From contig NW_024037059.1 in NCBI RefSeq assembly GCF_015706575.1, positions 16,343,730 through 16,407,729 of the forward strand: a DNA stretch of 64,000 nt, written 5' to 3'. The first letter of the stretch is position 1. Each line of letters begins with the position of its first letter. Origin of the DNA: Patiria miniata. Lineage: Eukaryota > Echinodermata > Asteroidea > Valvatida > Asterinidae. The position numbers and the translations under genes were made by a program. The notes under the pieces are model-generated. The model did no database searches, was not told the DNA's origin, and was given only the letters and a program-made list of their open reading frames with translations. Of the stretch, positions 28,501 through 37,659 are shown piece by piece.

Positions 28501-29424
28501 CAGACACCTCCATATGATCGTACCAAAAAAAATTGCCAAAAAACACGTTTCCTCACCTACCTTCCCTATTTTCAAATGCCATTTAATCAGAAGCAGAACT
28601 CTTGTTTTTTTTGGGGGGGGCCTAATGATTAAACACTGTGTACCTTGTCCACAGCATGGTATAAGGCACTGCATGGCGAATCCAACATAGACAGACAAAA
28701 GATGTCTGAATGCACATTGTCTTGAGATATGACACTTGGCCGGACTTTGAAGAAGCTTAGAACTTTCTCGTCTGTCTCACTTGGATCAACCTAAAAAATG
28801 AAAAAAAAAAAAAAAGTTATAAAAAGGTTTAGGAAAATTGGTTACTATTCAAAACCATAGTAATTTAATAATCCATGTACATTACTTTGTAGTACTGTAC
28901 AGTACGTACTTGGTGTCCTTGTTTTGTTCAAGTACCAGAAGTGAACCAAGGTTACAGCATAACATTGGATTTGGGATCCATAGAATGGATGCAAGCAAAT
29001 CTACCAGGGGGTGTCGGTTAATGTCAAGACAGATTTTTTGGATCATTTCATGAATAGCCCACATGTTTTGAGTATAAATTTACAATCTTTCCAGTGAACA
29101 GGATATAAGGTTTACCTTCGTAACACAAGTTTATTCTTAACTGAAAAAAAGTTCAATAGTTGGGTATCAAAAATTGTGGCGTGTATGTTTGACTAAATTT
29201 GGACAAACTATACTTCAGATTACTTTGTTGCTAAGATGCACTTTTCTTTCGTTCCCAAGACTGTTGACTTTAGCTGACAGCACTGAGCAGCTAGCATCGT
29301 CAAGGAATGTGTTCAACTCCCTGGCATTGAAGAGATGAGAGATGACTCCGTCTCCAGACGGAATGTCAAAGAAGGAGGCGCAGCTGCCAAGGAGGAAATC
29401 CTTGCGCACATCTGCTGACGGCAT
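1305..29424 (-). CDS. DYNC2H1: Cytoplasmic dynein-2 heavy chain, 3'-truncated by the window
   Basis: Motor subunit of dynein-2, which drives retrograde intraflagellar transport along ciliary microtubules. Fifty-two coding exons were joined by GT-AG sites. Their lengths sum to 9,849 nt (3,283 codons) and every junction keeps phase. The order is N-terminal tail, linker, AAA1 (GPAGTGKT), AAA2 (GPSGSGKST), AAA3 (GPDGCGKG), degenerate AAA4 (GCSGVGRRT), stalk with microtubule-binding domain, and the start of AAA5. Start ATG is 29422-29424 with A at -3; the N-terminus MPSADVRK parallels vertebrate DYNC2H1 rather than dynein-1 or axonemal chains. Known family members are about 4,300 aa, so roughly 1,000 residues (rest of AAA5, AAA6, C-terminal region) lie below base 1. 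Introns are mostly 90-700 nt. Introns without their own entry here hold nothing I recognise. Exon coordinates are given in the domain entries. Confidence 0.97.
2105..4690 (-). other. DYNC2H1: DYNC2H1 exons 46-51: stalk and microtubule-binding domain
   Basis: Exons 4448-4690, 3931-4068, 3225-3499, 2823-2946, 2523-2644, 2105-2318, residues about 2828-3199. Exons 47-48 are the outgoing coiled coil (runs of K/E/Q with heptads). The motif [17 protein letters not shown] and [11 protein letters not shown] mark the microtubule-binding tip, and exons 50-51 return as the second coiled coil ([18 protein letters not shown]). Exon 46 contains a charged, Lys/Ser-rich insert ([17 protein letters not shown]) at the AAA4-stalk junction, a position that is also basic in vertebrate DYNC2H1. 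Confidence 0.93.
5034..7402 (-). other. DYNC2H1: DYNC2H1 exons 42-45: AAA4 with degenerate P-loop
   Basis: Exons 7265-7402, 6584-6816, 5870-6092, 5034-5176, residues about 2582-2827. The P-loop reads GCSGVGRRT, lacking the Walker lysine, as I recall for dynein-2 AAA4 in vertebrates (GRSGVGRRT); Walker B-like [10 protein letters not shown] is present. Exon 44 (5870-6092) is the parent of the tandem partial copies in the next intron. Exon 45 carries [20 protein letters not shown]. Confidence 0.94.
5486..5956 (-). repeat. Tandem triplication of DYNC2H1 exon 44 3' end plus splice donor
   Basis: The unit is 178-180 bp: the last 87 nt of exon 44 plus about 92 nt of the following intron. Three exon-derived parts lie at about 5512-5598, 5690-5776 and 5870-5956; only the last belongs to the full exon. 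The two extra copies keep an open frame (ELEPLL...[18 protein letters not shown]) and intact donors (GTGAGG and GTAAGG versus GTAAGG in the true exon). They lack the exon's first half and its real acceptor. High identity and open frames suggest a recent event. An 85-nt copy added to the mRNA would enter phase 0 and leave phase 1 after a phase-1 exon, so inclusion would shift the frame. Confidence 0.9.
7746..10744 (-). other. DYNC2H1: DYNC2H1 exons 36-41: AAA3
   Basis: Exons 10646-10744, 10225-10385, 9557-9803, 8935-9086, 8390-8534, 7746-8025, residues about 2221-2581. The P-loop GPDGCGKG (near residue 2299) is split from the following [20 protein letters not shown] by the exon 37/38 boundary; Walker B-like [11 protein letters not shown] follows. 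AAA3 is regulatory in dyneins. Exon 41 carries a serine-rich insert ([10 protein letters not shown]), probably a surface loop. Confidence 0.93.
11092..13050 (-). other. DYNC2H1: DYNC2H1 exons 31-35: AAA2
   Basis: Exons 12845-13050, 12393-12569, 12112-12199, 11631-11838, 11092-11380, residues about 1898-2220. Walker [10 protein letters not shown] sits near residue 1987, with Walker B-like [17 protein letters not shown] and the conserved [19 protein letters not shown] downstream. In dyneins AAA2 binds nucleotide structurally. Exon 33, at 88 nt, is the shortest coding exon of this gene in the window. Confidence 0.94.
11397..11530 (-). mobile_element. CR1/L2-like LINE 3' end with (AAT)n tail
   Basis: On the minus strand AGCCTGTGGGCTGCTTTTAA is followed by AATAAATAAAGC and about six AAT units. 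This is typical of CR1/L2-type 3' ends. The fragment occupies most of DYNC2H1 intron 34; its tail ends about 15 bp before the exon-35 acceptor. Confidence 0.45.
13071..13130. repeat. Six-copy 10-bp minisatellite
   Basis: Six consecutive units of CATTGTATTA with C or A changes in the last bases, in DYNC2H1 intron 30, starting 21 bp upstream of the exon-31 acceptor. Confidence 0.95.
13427..15196 (-). other. DYNC2H1: DYNC2H1 exons 27-30: AAA1, principal ATPase site
   Basis: Exons 15015-15196, 14414-14596, 13882-14105, 13427-13548, residues about 1661-1897. Walker A GPAGTGKT lies near residue 1693 and Walker B CFDEF near 1743, both intact; sensor I-type [20 protein letters not shown] follows. 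This is the site whose hydrolysis drives movement in all dyneins. The end of exon 30 (ANGNSNGK) is a short variable linker before AAA2. Confidence 0.95.
17840..17925 (-). mobile_element. tRNA-derived SINE head
   Basis: On the minus strand TTTGAGTTGATAAGACTTC resembles an A box and anticodon arm, and GGTTTGAATCCCAACC is a good B box at tRNA spacing. Stem pairing is too poor for a real tRNA. In DYNC2H1 intron 21. Confidence 0.5.
18340..18600. other. GC-rich island in DYNC2H1 intron 20
   Basis: About 260 bp with many CpGs (AACGGTGCGCGTCAACC, GCGAAATGTCCCGCCC, GGGCGCCCTCTTTCG) in an otherwise AT-rich intron. A short palindromic pair CAAACCC near 18648 and GGGTTTG near 18722 lies beyond it. Likely an inserted repeat of unknown type; no gene is recognised. 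Confidence 0.4.
20735..20775 (-). repeat. B-box-containing tRNA-like fragment
   Basis: Minus strand TGGGTTCGAATCCTACTAGG contains the exact B-box consensus GGTTCGAATCC. No A box precedes it; exon 16 and its donor lie immediately upstream. Probably a SINE remnant. A weaker B-box-like GGTTTGAATCC lies on the minus strand near 14330. Confidence 0.4.
21058..21195. repeat. Palindromic repeat family copy A
   Basis: Contains TCACAAGTAACAGAGG, AACAGCTCATTTGAATAG and a tail rich in GACTTGTG units. Shares the middle block with copy C and the ends with copy B. More diverged than the others. In DYNC2H1 intron 15. Confidence 0.5.
22128..22230 (+). mobile_element. Penelope-like element tail with hammerhead-like boxes
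   Basis: CTGATGA (22139-22145), a possible stem GGGCA/TGTCC (22147-22151 with 22160-22164) and GAAAC (22165-22169) appear in hammerhead order, followed by GTTGAGGTTCCCC, TTCTTTCAGAACCCC and ACAAACTCATGGTGCTACCG. Penelope-like retroelements are known to carry hammerhead motifs and ends of this wording. A cleavage site and third stem were not located. No reverse transcriptase is nearby. Confidence 0.45.
25084..25185 (-). mobile_element. LINE/SINE 3' tail with (ATT)n
   Basis: On the minus strand TGTACAGCGCTTAAGAGC leads into CACCATATAAATTTAAATTA and an ATT repeat. GCGCTT...TATAAAT...(ATT)n tails are common 3' ends of non-LTR elements and their SINE partners. Only the tail is present. Confidence 0.4.
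26233..26383. repeat. Palindromic repeat family copy B
   Basis: Starts CGAGTCCATCACAAGTCC and ends near GTGATGGACTTGACG (inverted). The centre AACAAAAGGATTGCTTTTGTTA is itself nearly palindromic, in part. Contains three tandem CAATCACAAGTC units. Related to copies at 21058-21195 and 63190-63315. Confidence 0.6.
26676..26876. mobile_element. Short TIR element, copy 1 (DYNC2H1 intron 5)
   Basis: Left CTAGACTAGCATTCCAGAGT, right (complement) CCAGACTGGCATTCCAGACT, about 25 bp of imperfect inverted repeat. About 200 bp. A second copy with the same right end lies at 40855-41084. No clear target duplication. Confidence 0.55.
28358..28622. mobile_element. MITE with poly-C/poly-A terminal inverted repeats
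   Basis: Left end GGC(10 or more C)AAAAAAAAT, right end TTTTTTTTGGGGGGGGGCC; similarity continues inwards (CTTTTGCTTCCGG versus complement CAGAAGTTCTGCTTCTG-type, and CTACCTACCCTATTTT versus CACCTACCTTCCCTATTTT as an inner direct repeat). 265 bp in DYNC2H1 intron 2, ending 21 bp before exon 2's donor. Confidence 0.65.
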
Positions 29425-29473
29425 CCTGCTCAAACTTGGACTGTTACGTTTGTTGGTTGCGAGTCATCATCAT
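29425..29473 (-). promoter_or_regulatory. DYNC2H1: DYNC2H1 5'UTR end with triple-ATG upstream ORF
   Basis: Reading the minus strand, a good acceptor (TTTCTCTTACAG) precedes the first coding exon at 29473. The exon then begins ATGATGATG and reads nine codons to a TAA, 19 nt before the main ATG. If this acceptor is used, every mRNA carries a short upstream ORF. Splice use is predicted from sequence only. Confidence 0.5.
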
Positions 29474-30184
29474 CTGTAAGAGAAACGTTAGGTTACTGTA
29501 GGATGGATATAACAACAACTACTAGGTCTAAAGCCGTGCGGGCACGATTACTTCATCCGATGAGACCAGTTTTCCTCGGTTGAGTATGTGACACTGACAA
29601 CATTCAGCACTTCAGTCTCAAGATTCAAGAACCATGACATAGGTCTGGGAGCTAGAAAAGCCAGAGAAAAAATATTCCTGGATGTCCGCACCCACGTTTA
29701 TCAAAATAATAATTTTATTAAAGTATTTACTTTAGGCCCAAAGTCAACTGCAAAAACACACAAGTGACAACGTCACAAGAAAAACATGTCATGATTTTCA
29801 TTTTATATTTCTTCATTAATTAAAAAGCCATAAATGAAACAAAACAAGCAATGGAATTAATTTACATCGCAATGCACTATACCATAAAATGTCAATGTTT
29901 ATTTTTTGTAAAGAATTCGACCTTTTGAAAAATATCTAAATTCTGTCTTAATCCATCATGACTGTGACACTGACACTGTCCTTCTGCATAGGAAAACGTG
30001 TACAAACTCGTTGTTATGCACACAGCGTTGCGTTTCTAGGTGCTAAAATTTCACAAATTTGTACACTAAAAATCAAGACGGAGAAACAAGTTGTTCGAAA
30101 ATTCAATAAATATGCACTAAGAACTATAAAACAAATGTTTGCTTTTAAATTTGTACAGAAAATTGGCGAAATCTGAATGCTTAC

Positions 30185-30475
30185 GTTGACTGGTCGATGC
30201 TTTTCATTCCCTCGTCGGCTTTGACTCGCAGGAATTTGGCATGCAGGACACGGCCAATATAAGAATCATTCCTATTGGTGCATTGATACCGTGGGAAATA
30301 TTGCACCAATTACAGACGACGTTTCTCGTAAGTACTTGATGGATTGCATAGCGCATGCTCACTACCGGCGGCACGGACATGGCGATCGTCAGTGGTGGGA
30401 AACCTGCGTTTGTTCTCTGATTTTACCGTAATTTTTACCCCTTTATAGGCGCAATCATCGAAAGGAAATTTAAAT
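30185..30475. promoter_or_regulatory. Divergent DYNC2H1 / DCUN1D promoter
   Basis: Minus strand: a donor (GTAAGC at 30179-30184) ends a likely non-coding DYNC2H1 first exon starting above 30185. Plus strand: donors GTAAGT at about 30328 and 30476 end candidate DCUN1D first exons. Between and around them are CCAAT boxes in both orientations (30254-30258, 30274-30278 inverted, 30305-30309), a GCGCATGC NRF1-like core near 30352 and a YY1-like ATGGCG near 30379. No TATA box stands out. Motif calls are by eye; start sites are not determined. Confidence 0.55.
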
Positions 30476-33271
30476 GTAAGTAACATGTTATTTTCTCAAT
30501 AAATGTGTGTCGTCTTAAGTGAAAATAGTGTGCATGAGGAGGTTAAATGTGACATTTTCTTGGTCAATTTTTCTGCGCCACGACTGGTCAGTCAAGTGCG
30601 TGTGTTGACATGTTGGGACACACGGGCATTAAAGGGGTTGTGCCCCGGGGATCTGTACGGTGCGTGACCGCTCTCGGATTGTGACACCACACGGTGACTA
30701 GTAAAAGGGGTGTCATTTTTTTATTCTCTTTTCACGTGCAGAAATTGATATTGATCCAGAGAAGATGATTGTAAATGATTGTGCTCGAAATGTCTTTGCT
30801 TAAGAAAAAAAAATAGAAAAATTGAGAAAAGTAATCACAGAAATATTCGAGGCAAAAAGGGAAAGGCGAAATTGAAAAGTGGTGGTTTGTTGGTCATTGT
30901 CATTGAGCAGTGGTTTCGTGTGTGGTAAATGCCGATTTAAGTTGTATTGCATTGTGGGATACTTCATTATGTAAAATTGTGCACACAAAAAACGCACACA
31001 TAGAAATATAGTCACCTGAATTCTTTTTCTTCATGTTGACCTTTTTGTTGCGTTTGTTGTGGAACTTAATTAAACATGTTTAAAATTGCTATAAATTTAT
31101 AATTCCAAGTGTATTTTTTTTAATTATCATTTCCTTCCAGATTTTGTTTGTAATTATAGAATGCCGTAAATTGTATCTAAAGTTTCAAATTTTGTTTATT
31201 TTATCAATATGATAGAAAATGTTAATGTTCATATTATTTATACTTGTATTTGTGAATATTAATTATTAAACGAGCTGCTCACAGCTGGTAATAAAGAAGT
31301 ACCAACCCTGATGGTTATAAATTATGCAAAAAAAATAGTATTGTGATATTTAGAATTGCTGGAATATTTTTTCTGCATACAAGCTTAGCTCTTTTACCAG
31401 GCGTACCAGGCACAACAATTTTTAGCTAGGTCCGACAAAGTTTGTATTAAATGAGAGTTGACAGTAAATGTTTTAGTGTGCAAAGAAATCAATCAAATTC
31501 ACAACATACAAATCCATATTTTTGTACTTAAGCTGCAATAACACCTGCATTTCTCAAGGGGGGAAGTTGACTAAACTGATCATTTTCAATACAGATCCAT
31601 CCACCACAGCTAGTGAATGCTTCTGAATTAATGCACTCACCCAGCACCCTGCAAACAGACCAGTGCTAAATGGATTTCCTGTGCAGTATCAGATGGGAAT
31701 TTTATTTGTGGTTGGTTTAACACGAGGAAGTATATTGTGAATCACTCTTAGGCCATTCAGGAATTCCTAATTTGTTTCAATGGAGGGGGAAGGAGACGGG
31801 TTCTTCATGAAAAAAAGGGATGTTAGTTAAAGTATGTCAGGTCATACTTCCATGTTTAGCTACGCGTACTTACTTACATAGACAGTGTAGTCTGTAACAA
31901 TCTTTGCTGGCCAACAAGATGAGTTGTACTGTCATGTGGAAATTATAGGAAATGCCCAACTTAGTATTCATTCCTTCCTCTTTTTGTGACTGGGTCTGAG
32001 GTAAACAAAACAAACAGTTTTGAATTGTGGAGGATTTTATTGTCTTAGTGAGTTCATATTACGTTTTTGGCTACTGCAATTTTTCTCTATGAACTTAAAG
32101 TTAAAATCGTGTCTTTAAATTCACCTGTTCTATGGATTCTAAGGTTCCTCATGAATGATTAGGCATCCTGTTCTAACTACAGAACAAAAAAGGGCTTTAA
32201 AGTACGTATAAATGGAGAACATGCACATGTTCATTGTAAATGGAAAAATCATTTGCTGCATGTTCATGAAATTGACTTTCATCTTTGTTGCTGACATTTT
32301 TGGGTATCAAACTTCAGTTTCCTTTACAAACAAAAATGTTCCCAAATAGACTCGGTTTGAATTTGTTCCGTTCTGATTGCTAGGCATTAGCACTAGCAAA
32401 GAGGCCATATCTCCAGGCTCTTCAAGTCACCTGGTACCCAAGACCACACAGGCTGAATCACACTGGAGCACCTGACAGGTAGCATACCATCACAGCAGTC
32501 TGCACTACCTCAGTGCTTCACTCGCTTGGTTAGTACATTGGACCTGAAATTTGGTCTGATCTTGGAGTAAATAAAGTTATTTTTCTTTGTTAGATTTTGT
32601 ATTGTTTGTTAATTTGCAACACAGAGTATAAACTAATTATTATTTTTACTAATATTAGATTGGTAAAGTATCATTTGTTTAATACATGGGAAAAACATTA
32701 AAAAAAAAATCCATCTTAAGAATAATTAAAAAGATACATCCAAACTCCGTAAAAAGACAGCAATTTCACAGTTGTACTGAAGAATGCTACATAATTACAG
32801 TTGGTATCATCAGACTTCATGAAAATGAATTGAATAATAAGCTAATGTGTGTGTTTGAAATCCTCCTTTATCTCAATCCCGTGAGCTTTCAGAATTGGCA
32901 TAATGTACAGAATGTGTAGAGTGCTCATACTGCTGGATGTGTGAATTAAACATGAGTGATTCGCTGTGTGAAGGAACAAAAGTACCCACGAGAATTGCAG
33001 AGGATCTAATCAGGAGATCTCAGTCTAATGTACTGAATTAATGCCAGTCATAATACACAGAACAGTGGTAGATTTTGGCATGAGAAATTCTAATACTATT
33101 ACTATTATCCCCATTGTGAACCATTCTGAACTTTTTCCTTTAAACAAAAATTGTGAATAACAGAGTTTGAGTGCCTGTCAGAAGCCCATAACAGCTGAGG
33201 ATCCTGTAAGCTGTGTCAGAGATACAACACTATCAACCCAAACATTCTTCCTTCCTTGCTGCAACCTAGAC
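30476..33271 (+). other. DCUN1D 5'UTR intron region
   Basis: Spans from the candidate first-exon donor at 30476 to the start codon. The acceptor for the first coding exon is probably the AATAACAG ending near 33163. A possible extra non-coding exon runs from about 32387 (after GGCATTAG) to 32479 (before GTAGCA). No protein homology, tRNA or clear mobile element is seen in the rest; it is AT-rich with A and T runs. Confidence 0.4.
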
Positions 33272-36200
33272 ATGCCCCCACGTCGTAAACGGAAACTATC
33301 CTCAGCTGAAGATGAGACCAAGATGAAGAAATCCAGGTCAAGGTAAGTCTTGGTCTAAGAGCCAGAATCATCTGTTTTAGTTCAGAATTGGTCCTTCTTT
33401 TGTCAATATTTCAAGAGGCATATTCATTCTAAAGTACTCTTTTACATCACCCTGACGCAAATTCCATCTTGTGAATAAAATACTCTTGCTAATTTTTACC
33501 CAAACATTAGTCTTCAATAATATTGTCAATTACTGTTAAGTTTTAGGAGGCTTACAGCAGAATAGACAAAATGAAAAAGCATTTAGTTACAGACAGTGCT
33601 TAAACGTTTTTCATCTTTTTCATGTTTTTCTTTCATTTTCTAACAGCAACTCTTCCCACCATCGCCACCATCACCACCACCACCAGACCTCACTAACCAG
33701 TCAAGACAGCGCACATTCTTCCTTCTCCTCCAAGCGCTGCCAGACATGGTTCCAAGAATACACGGGGCAGGAGGACTTGATCGGCCCAGAGGGCATGGAG
33801 AAGTTCTGTGAGGATATCGGAGTGGAACCTGAGAATATCGTCATGCTGGTGCTTGCGTGGAAGCTGGAAGCCGATCAGATGGGCTTCTTCACACTACAGG
33901 AGTGGATGCTAGGCATGACAAGACTACAGTAAGTTTGACCTGTGTTATTTGAATGAAGGAATCCGTACCATTGCTGTACCAACTGACTTCTCTATGCTAT
34001 GTTAGCATTCCCGCAATTGGTTTATTTTCTTTCGCACTTTATTTCATGAAGTCAGTTTATTAATAATTTTTTTTAATTAAAAAATGAAAAAAAAACATCC
34101 ATGTCAGGCATATTAGGCATGGTGTAGAGGCCACATTATTCTACTTAAGTCACAAATAGTCTAAACTCCTTGGACCTAATAACAAATTTGAAATCTGTTT
34201 TGCCCATTTGCATCCTTACTGTGATTTAATATACATTGTGTTGTAATGCCTGGAGAACATCACAAGTATGAAACAAAAAAGTTGATCCTTGACTTATTAC
34301 GGTTAACCACTTGATGTGACCTTGAAAAAGGTCTTCAAGATGTGCAGCCCCCTTATATCTTACTCATCCTGTAATTAATGCCATCAAAGGAAGACAGCAA
34401 ACCTACTCACATCCTCTGGCTAGTAAAAGGTGCTAAGCAGGCACTAAAAAGCTTAGTGTGAAACTAAAAGGGCTTAAAAAGAATACATAGGCTAATTCAA
34501 TTTTCAAGAAATTACAAATGTATTTTGTCAAATTGTTTTGCCAATATCTAGGTGTATAATAACTTTGTGAACTGAATTCAAGCGATAGGGTCTAAGCATT
34601 TTAATAGCAAATGCAAGTTGGTTCATGTTGACTTATGTCTAGACTCGGGGCAAACACTATAGCGTATGTGACCAATGGCCTACACTGTGAGCCTTTTGCC
34701 GACCATTGTGTTATAAAGAGGCATAACATTGAAGAAGCATGACAGAAAATTATACTGAAGTGCGTTAACCTGTCAGTAGAAATCAATTTCACAGTTATTT
34801 GAGCATTAAATATATACAACTCCAATAGAACATTCAGCGACAAGGTAATGTCCAAATGGGCTGCTTTGTGGCTACAGCTAAGATTGTTTTTCCTTTGACA
34901 CACCACAGTAAGTATTCATATCCATAGCCCCAAATCCCGTTTCCAATGCTTGATGGCTATTTGTGAGTCGTGACGGAGCTAATAGAGCCCACACAACCGC
35001 AAATAGGCCTGACTGGTGCCACCCAGGTCCCCACATATCCCATGTCTCCTGTCATTTCTGCAGGGTGGATAACCCCAGGAAACTACAAAGCAAGATGGAT
35101 TACCTACGCACGCTACTTAACGATCCACCTACCTTCAAGAAAATCTACAGATACGCGTTTGACTTTGCAAGGGTAAGATTACAACGCATTGGGCTTTACC
35201 AAGGTTTTCTCTTTTTTGGGAAGGGTGGGAGCAGTTTATAAGTGAGAAGTCGATTGAGGAGTGCTCTCCATCCTTATTAAGAATCAAATAATTGTAAGAA
35301 CTCCTTAGGATGGCCCATTGGACCTACATTTCTGATTCATCATGGAAGTAGGTTCACTTCCTCGAAAAAAAAAACCACACATGTTAAGTATATCAATGGT
35401 GTCTGTCATGAACTTGGAGATATAAATAAGGCAGTGCAAGGGACTCGTACACACATTCATTATGAATAACTGAATATTATCCTGACTTTTGTCACAGACG
35501 TATAATACCACAGCCATTGTAAAATTGGTTTGTTAAAGTTTTTAAGAATTGTGTTTTTTTTCCCCTAAACATTCTCTAATTCTCTTAGCATTGCCTTATT
35601 AGTATTTCCTCACTATGAAACAGTTCATGTTTGTTGTCTTTGATTAAAAAAAAATACTGTCAAAAGTAAATTAATTGCATGGAAGCAAATGTTTACACAA
35701 TTTTTCGAATCTCCTGAAGTTCTCTTCTGAAGTTTTCTTACATTACCAGATAAATGCAATGGGCAAAAGTGATCAAGTTTTCATTTCAAATGTTAAGTTC
35801 TTTGTGTGCTTATGATGGTTTCCATTTACTTTTGCAGAACAAAGACGAGCGAAGCTTAGACTTAGAAACTGCCAAGGCGATGTTAGCTCTTCTCCTTGGC
35901 AGACAGTGGGTACTATTCAATTCATTTCAGCAATTCCTAGATGTGAGTATTATTCTTTCTTTCTCACTTAAATTAAAGGTTAAGTCTATGGACTAAGTGC
36001 ACAAACAGTGGAAGGCATTTTTGTCAAGTTTTGAGACTTTTAATACAAATAGTGTGTATATGTCTGACATTATATTTGAATTACTATTTCAAGTTCTCCA
36101 TTGTTTGTTTCCTTACCCAGCACTCCAGGTATAAGGTAATCAACAAGGACCAGTGGTGCAATATACTGGAGTTTAGCCGAGCCATCAAACCAGACCTAAG

Positions 36201-36708
36201 TAACTATGACGTAGATGGTGCATGTAAGTCACTTCAATCTTCTCCAGTTCAACTTGGCGCAGATGTTTCCTTTTCTTTGGTTCAAATCCCCTTCAACTCT
36301 CCATGTGGGATAGTTTGGTAGTCCCTAATGAATCATGTGGGGATGTTGTTGTTATTTTTTCCCATAATTATGGATTTTCCTTCTGAAAAAAATAAATAGC
36401 CCACATTTTCAGCAAGTCTTCTCTTGAAAAACTCTTCACTTGTAATGGGTCATTAATTAAATTGAATAAATATACAAAATTATTAGTGATTATATTTTTG
36501 TTTACATAGTCATACTATATAGTTGTTGCAAATGCCAATTTAACTCTTGACCAAAAAAAATACTTCAGATTTTGCATTCATTGTTAATTTTTTTCACATA
36601 AATTTGACAATGTTTCTCTGTTGTCTGAATCAATCATTTTTCTCTTCCTCCTCAGGGCCAGTCATGCTGGATGAATTTGTTGAATGGATGAGAGTGAGGC
36701 AACAATAA
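33272..36708 (+). CDS. DCUN1D5: DCN1-like protein, DCUN1D4/5 type
   Basis: Co-factor that binds cullins and UBC12 and promotes NEDD8 transfer, activating cullin-RING ligases. Coding exons 33272-33342, 33647-33928, 35064-35172, 35838-35942, 36121-36223 and 36656-36708 total 723 nt (240 aa plus stop) in phase. The N-terminus MPPRRKRK is a basic, NLS-like start as in DCUN1D4/5, followed by a His tract (HHRHHHHHH). The PONY/CUN domain (about residues 50-235) contains [63 protein letters not shown] and the C-terminal [14 protein letters not shown]. The length is close to human DCUN1D5 (237 aa). It probably represents the single ancestor of vertebrate DCUN1D4 and DCUN1D5, so the symbol marks the group, not strict one-to-one orthology. 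Divergent from DYNC2H1, convergent with SMARCA5. Confidence 0.95.
33929..35063 (+). other. DCUN1D intron 2, nothing coding
   Basis: Intron of 1,135 nt with strong GTAAGT donor and a CTGCAG acceptor. AT-rich first part; the last 130 nt (from about 34930) are richer in GC and include an imperfect hairpin between GGCTATTTG near 34963 and CAAATAGGCC near 35000. No recognisable repeat family. Confidence 0.4.
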
Positions 36709-37540
36709 CAAGGTTTGATTTATATAAACCCCGCCCTGCTGTTTATCATGCACCTGCCTACACCAATCCAGCCAATCAGATACCATCCTGAGATGTATAC
36801 ATATTCAGTATGCCTTATAAATATTTATGACTTTGTATTGGATGCCTTCATGTGTGGGAGGACTTTGAGAAAGCATTAATGAAAAGCAGTCATTATAATA
36901 GGCTCTAGTCTACTTTACGTGACATGGTTATTCAGTATTTCCTATGAATATGTAAGACTGGCTGTTTGAATGTAAATCAACTGCTCAGCTGTTCATACCA
37001 AAATCCTTTACAAAAACATGTTGCATATTTATATTTGGATTAAGTGTGCATTAATTGTTAATGTAAAACCATTGTCACTTCACGGTGCTTATAATTTTGG
37101 CCCTCATAGCTAAAAGTACAATTTAATGCTATGTTTTGAAGAATTGGCTCATTTTCAAATTCTTTTCAAATTTGAAGCAAAATTTGGGGTTACAAATTTG
37201 TTACATCGGAAGGTACTTAAGTTGGCATAGGGCATCTTATAATATCTCCTGATCCGGTTTTAATATAGAAATTAAACATTTCTGATTATAGAGGCTTGTT
37301 ATTCCTCAACAATTTCTTCCTGTTTTGTATAATTTGTAAGGAGACTTCAACAGTAATAATTATTAAAGCAACTCTGGTTTTGAACATCAACTTGATTTTC
37401 TTTTGCATATCTTGTTGGTGTATTCTGTGTTCAAATTGAATTTGCAAATTTTTGATATTTTTGTTTACTTCTTGCAAAGTAGTGGCAAGCTTAGCTCCAT
37501 TTATTTTGGAAGACACACCATTGTTGACAGAAGTGTGTGT

Positions 37541-37584
<44 letters not shown>

Positions 37585-37627
37585 ACCCCAACCTATGGCA
37601 ATTGCATTCCCATTCAACTTTGGTCTC

Positions 37628-37659
<32 letters not shown>

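Larger units (their letters stand above)
24065..29424 (-). other. DYNC2H1: DYNC2H1 exons 1-11: N-terminal tail
   Basis: Exons (high to low): 29224-29424, 28644-28790, 27985-28147, 27404-27667, 26899-27131, 26409-26580, 25813-25963, 25444-25591, 24807-24982, 24497-24692, 24065-24325. They encode residues 1 to about 704, the DHC_N1-type tail used for dimerisation and for binding intermediate and light-intermediate chains. Conserved runs matching vertebrate DYNC2H1 from memory include [13 protein letters not shown] (exon 4), [15 protein letters not shown] (exon 6), [11 protein letters not shown] (exon 7) and [10 protein letters not shown] (exon 11). Exon 5 uses a weaker GTTTGT donor. Confidence 0.93.

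Noticed and set aside
34601-34906. 101-codon open frame in DCUN1D intron 2
   Set aside because: No domain, biased to hydrophobic residues, no splice support.
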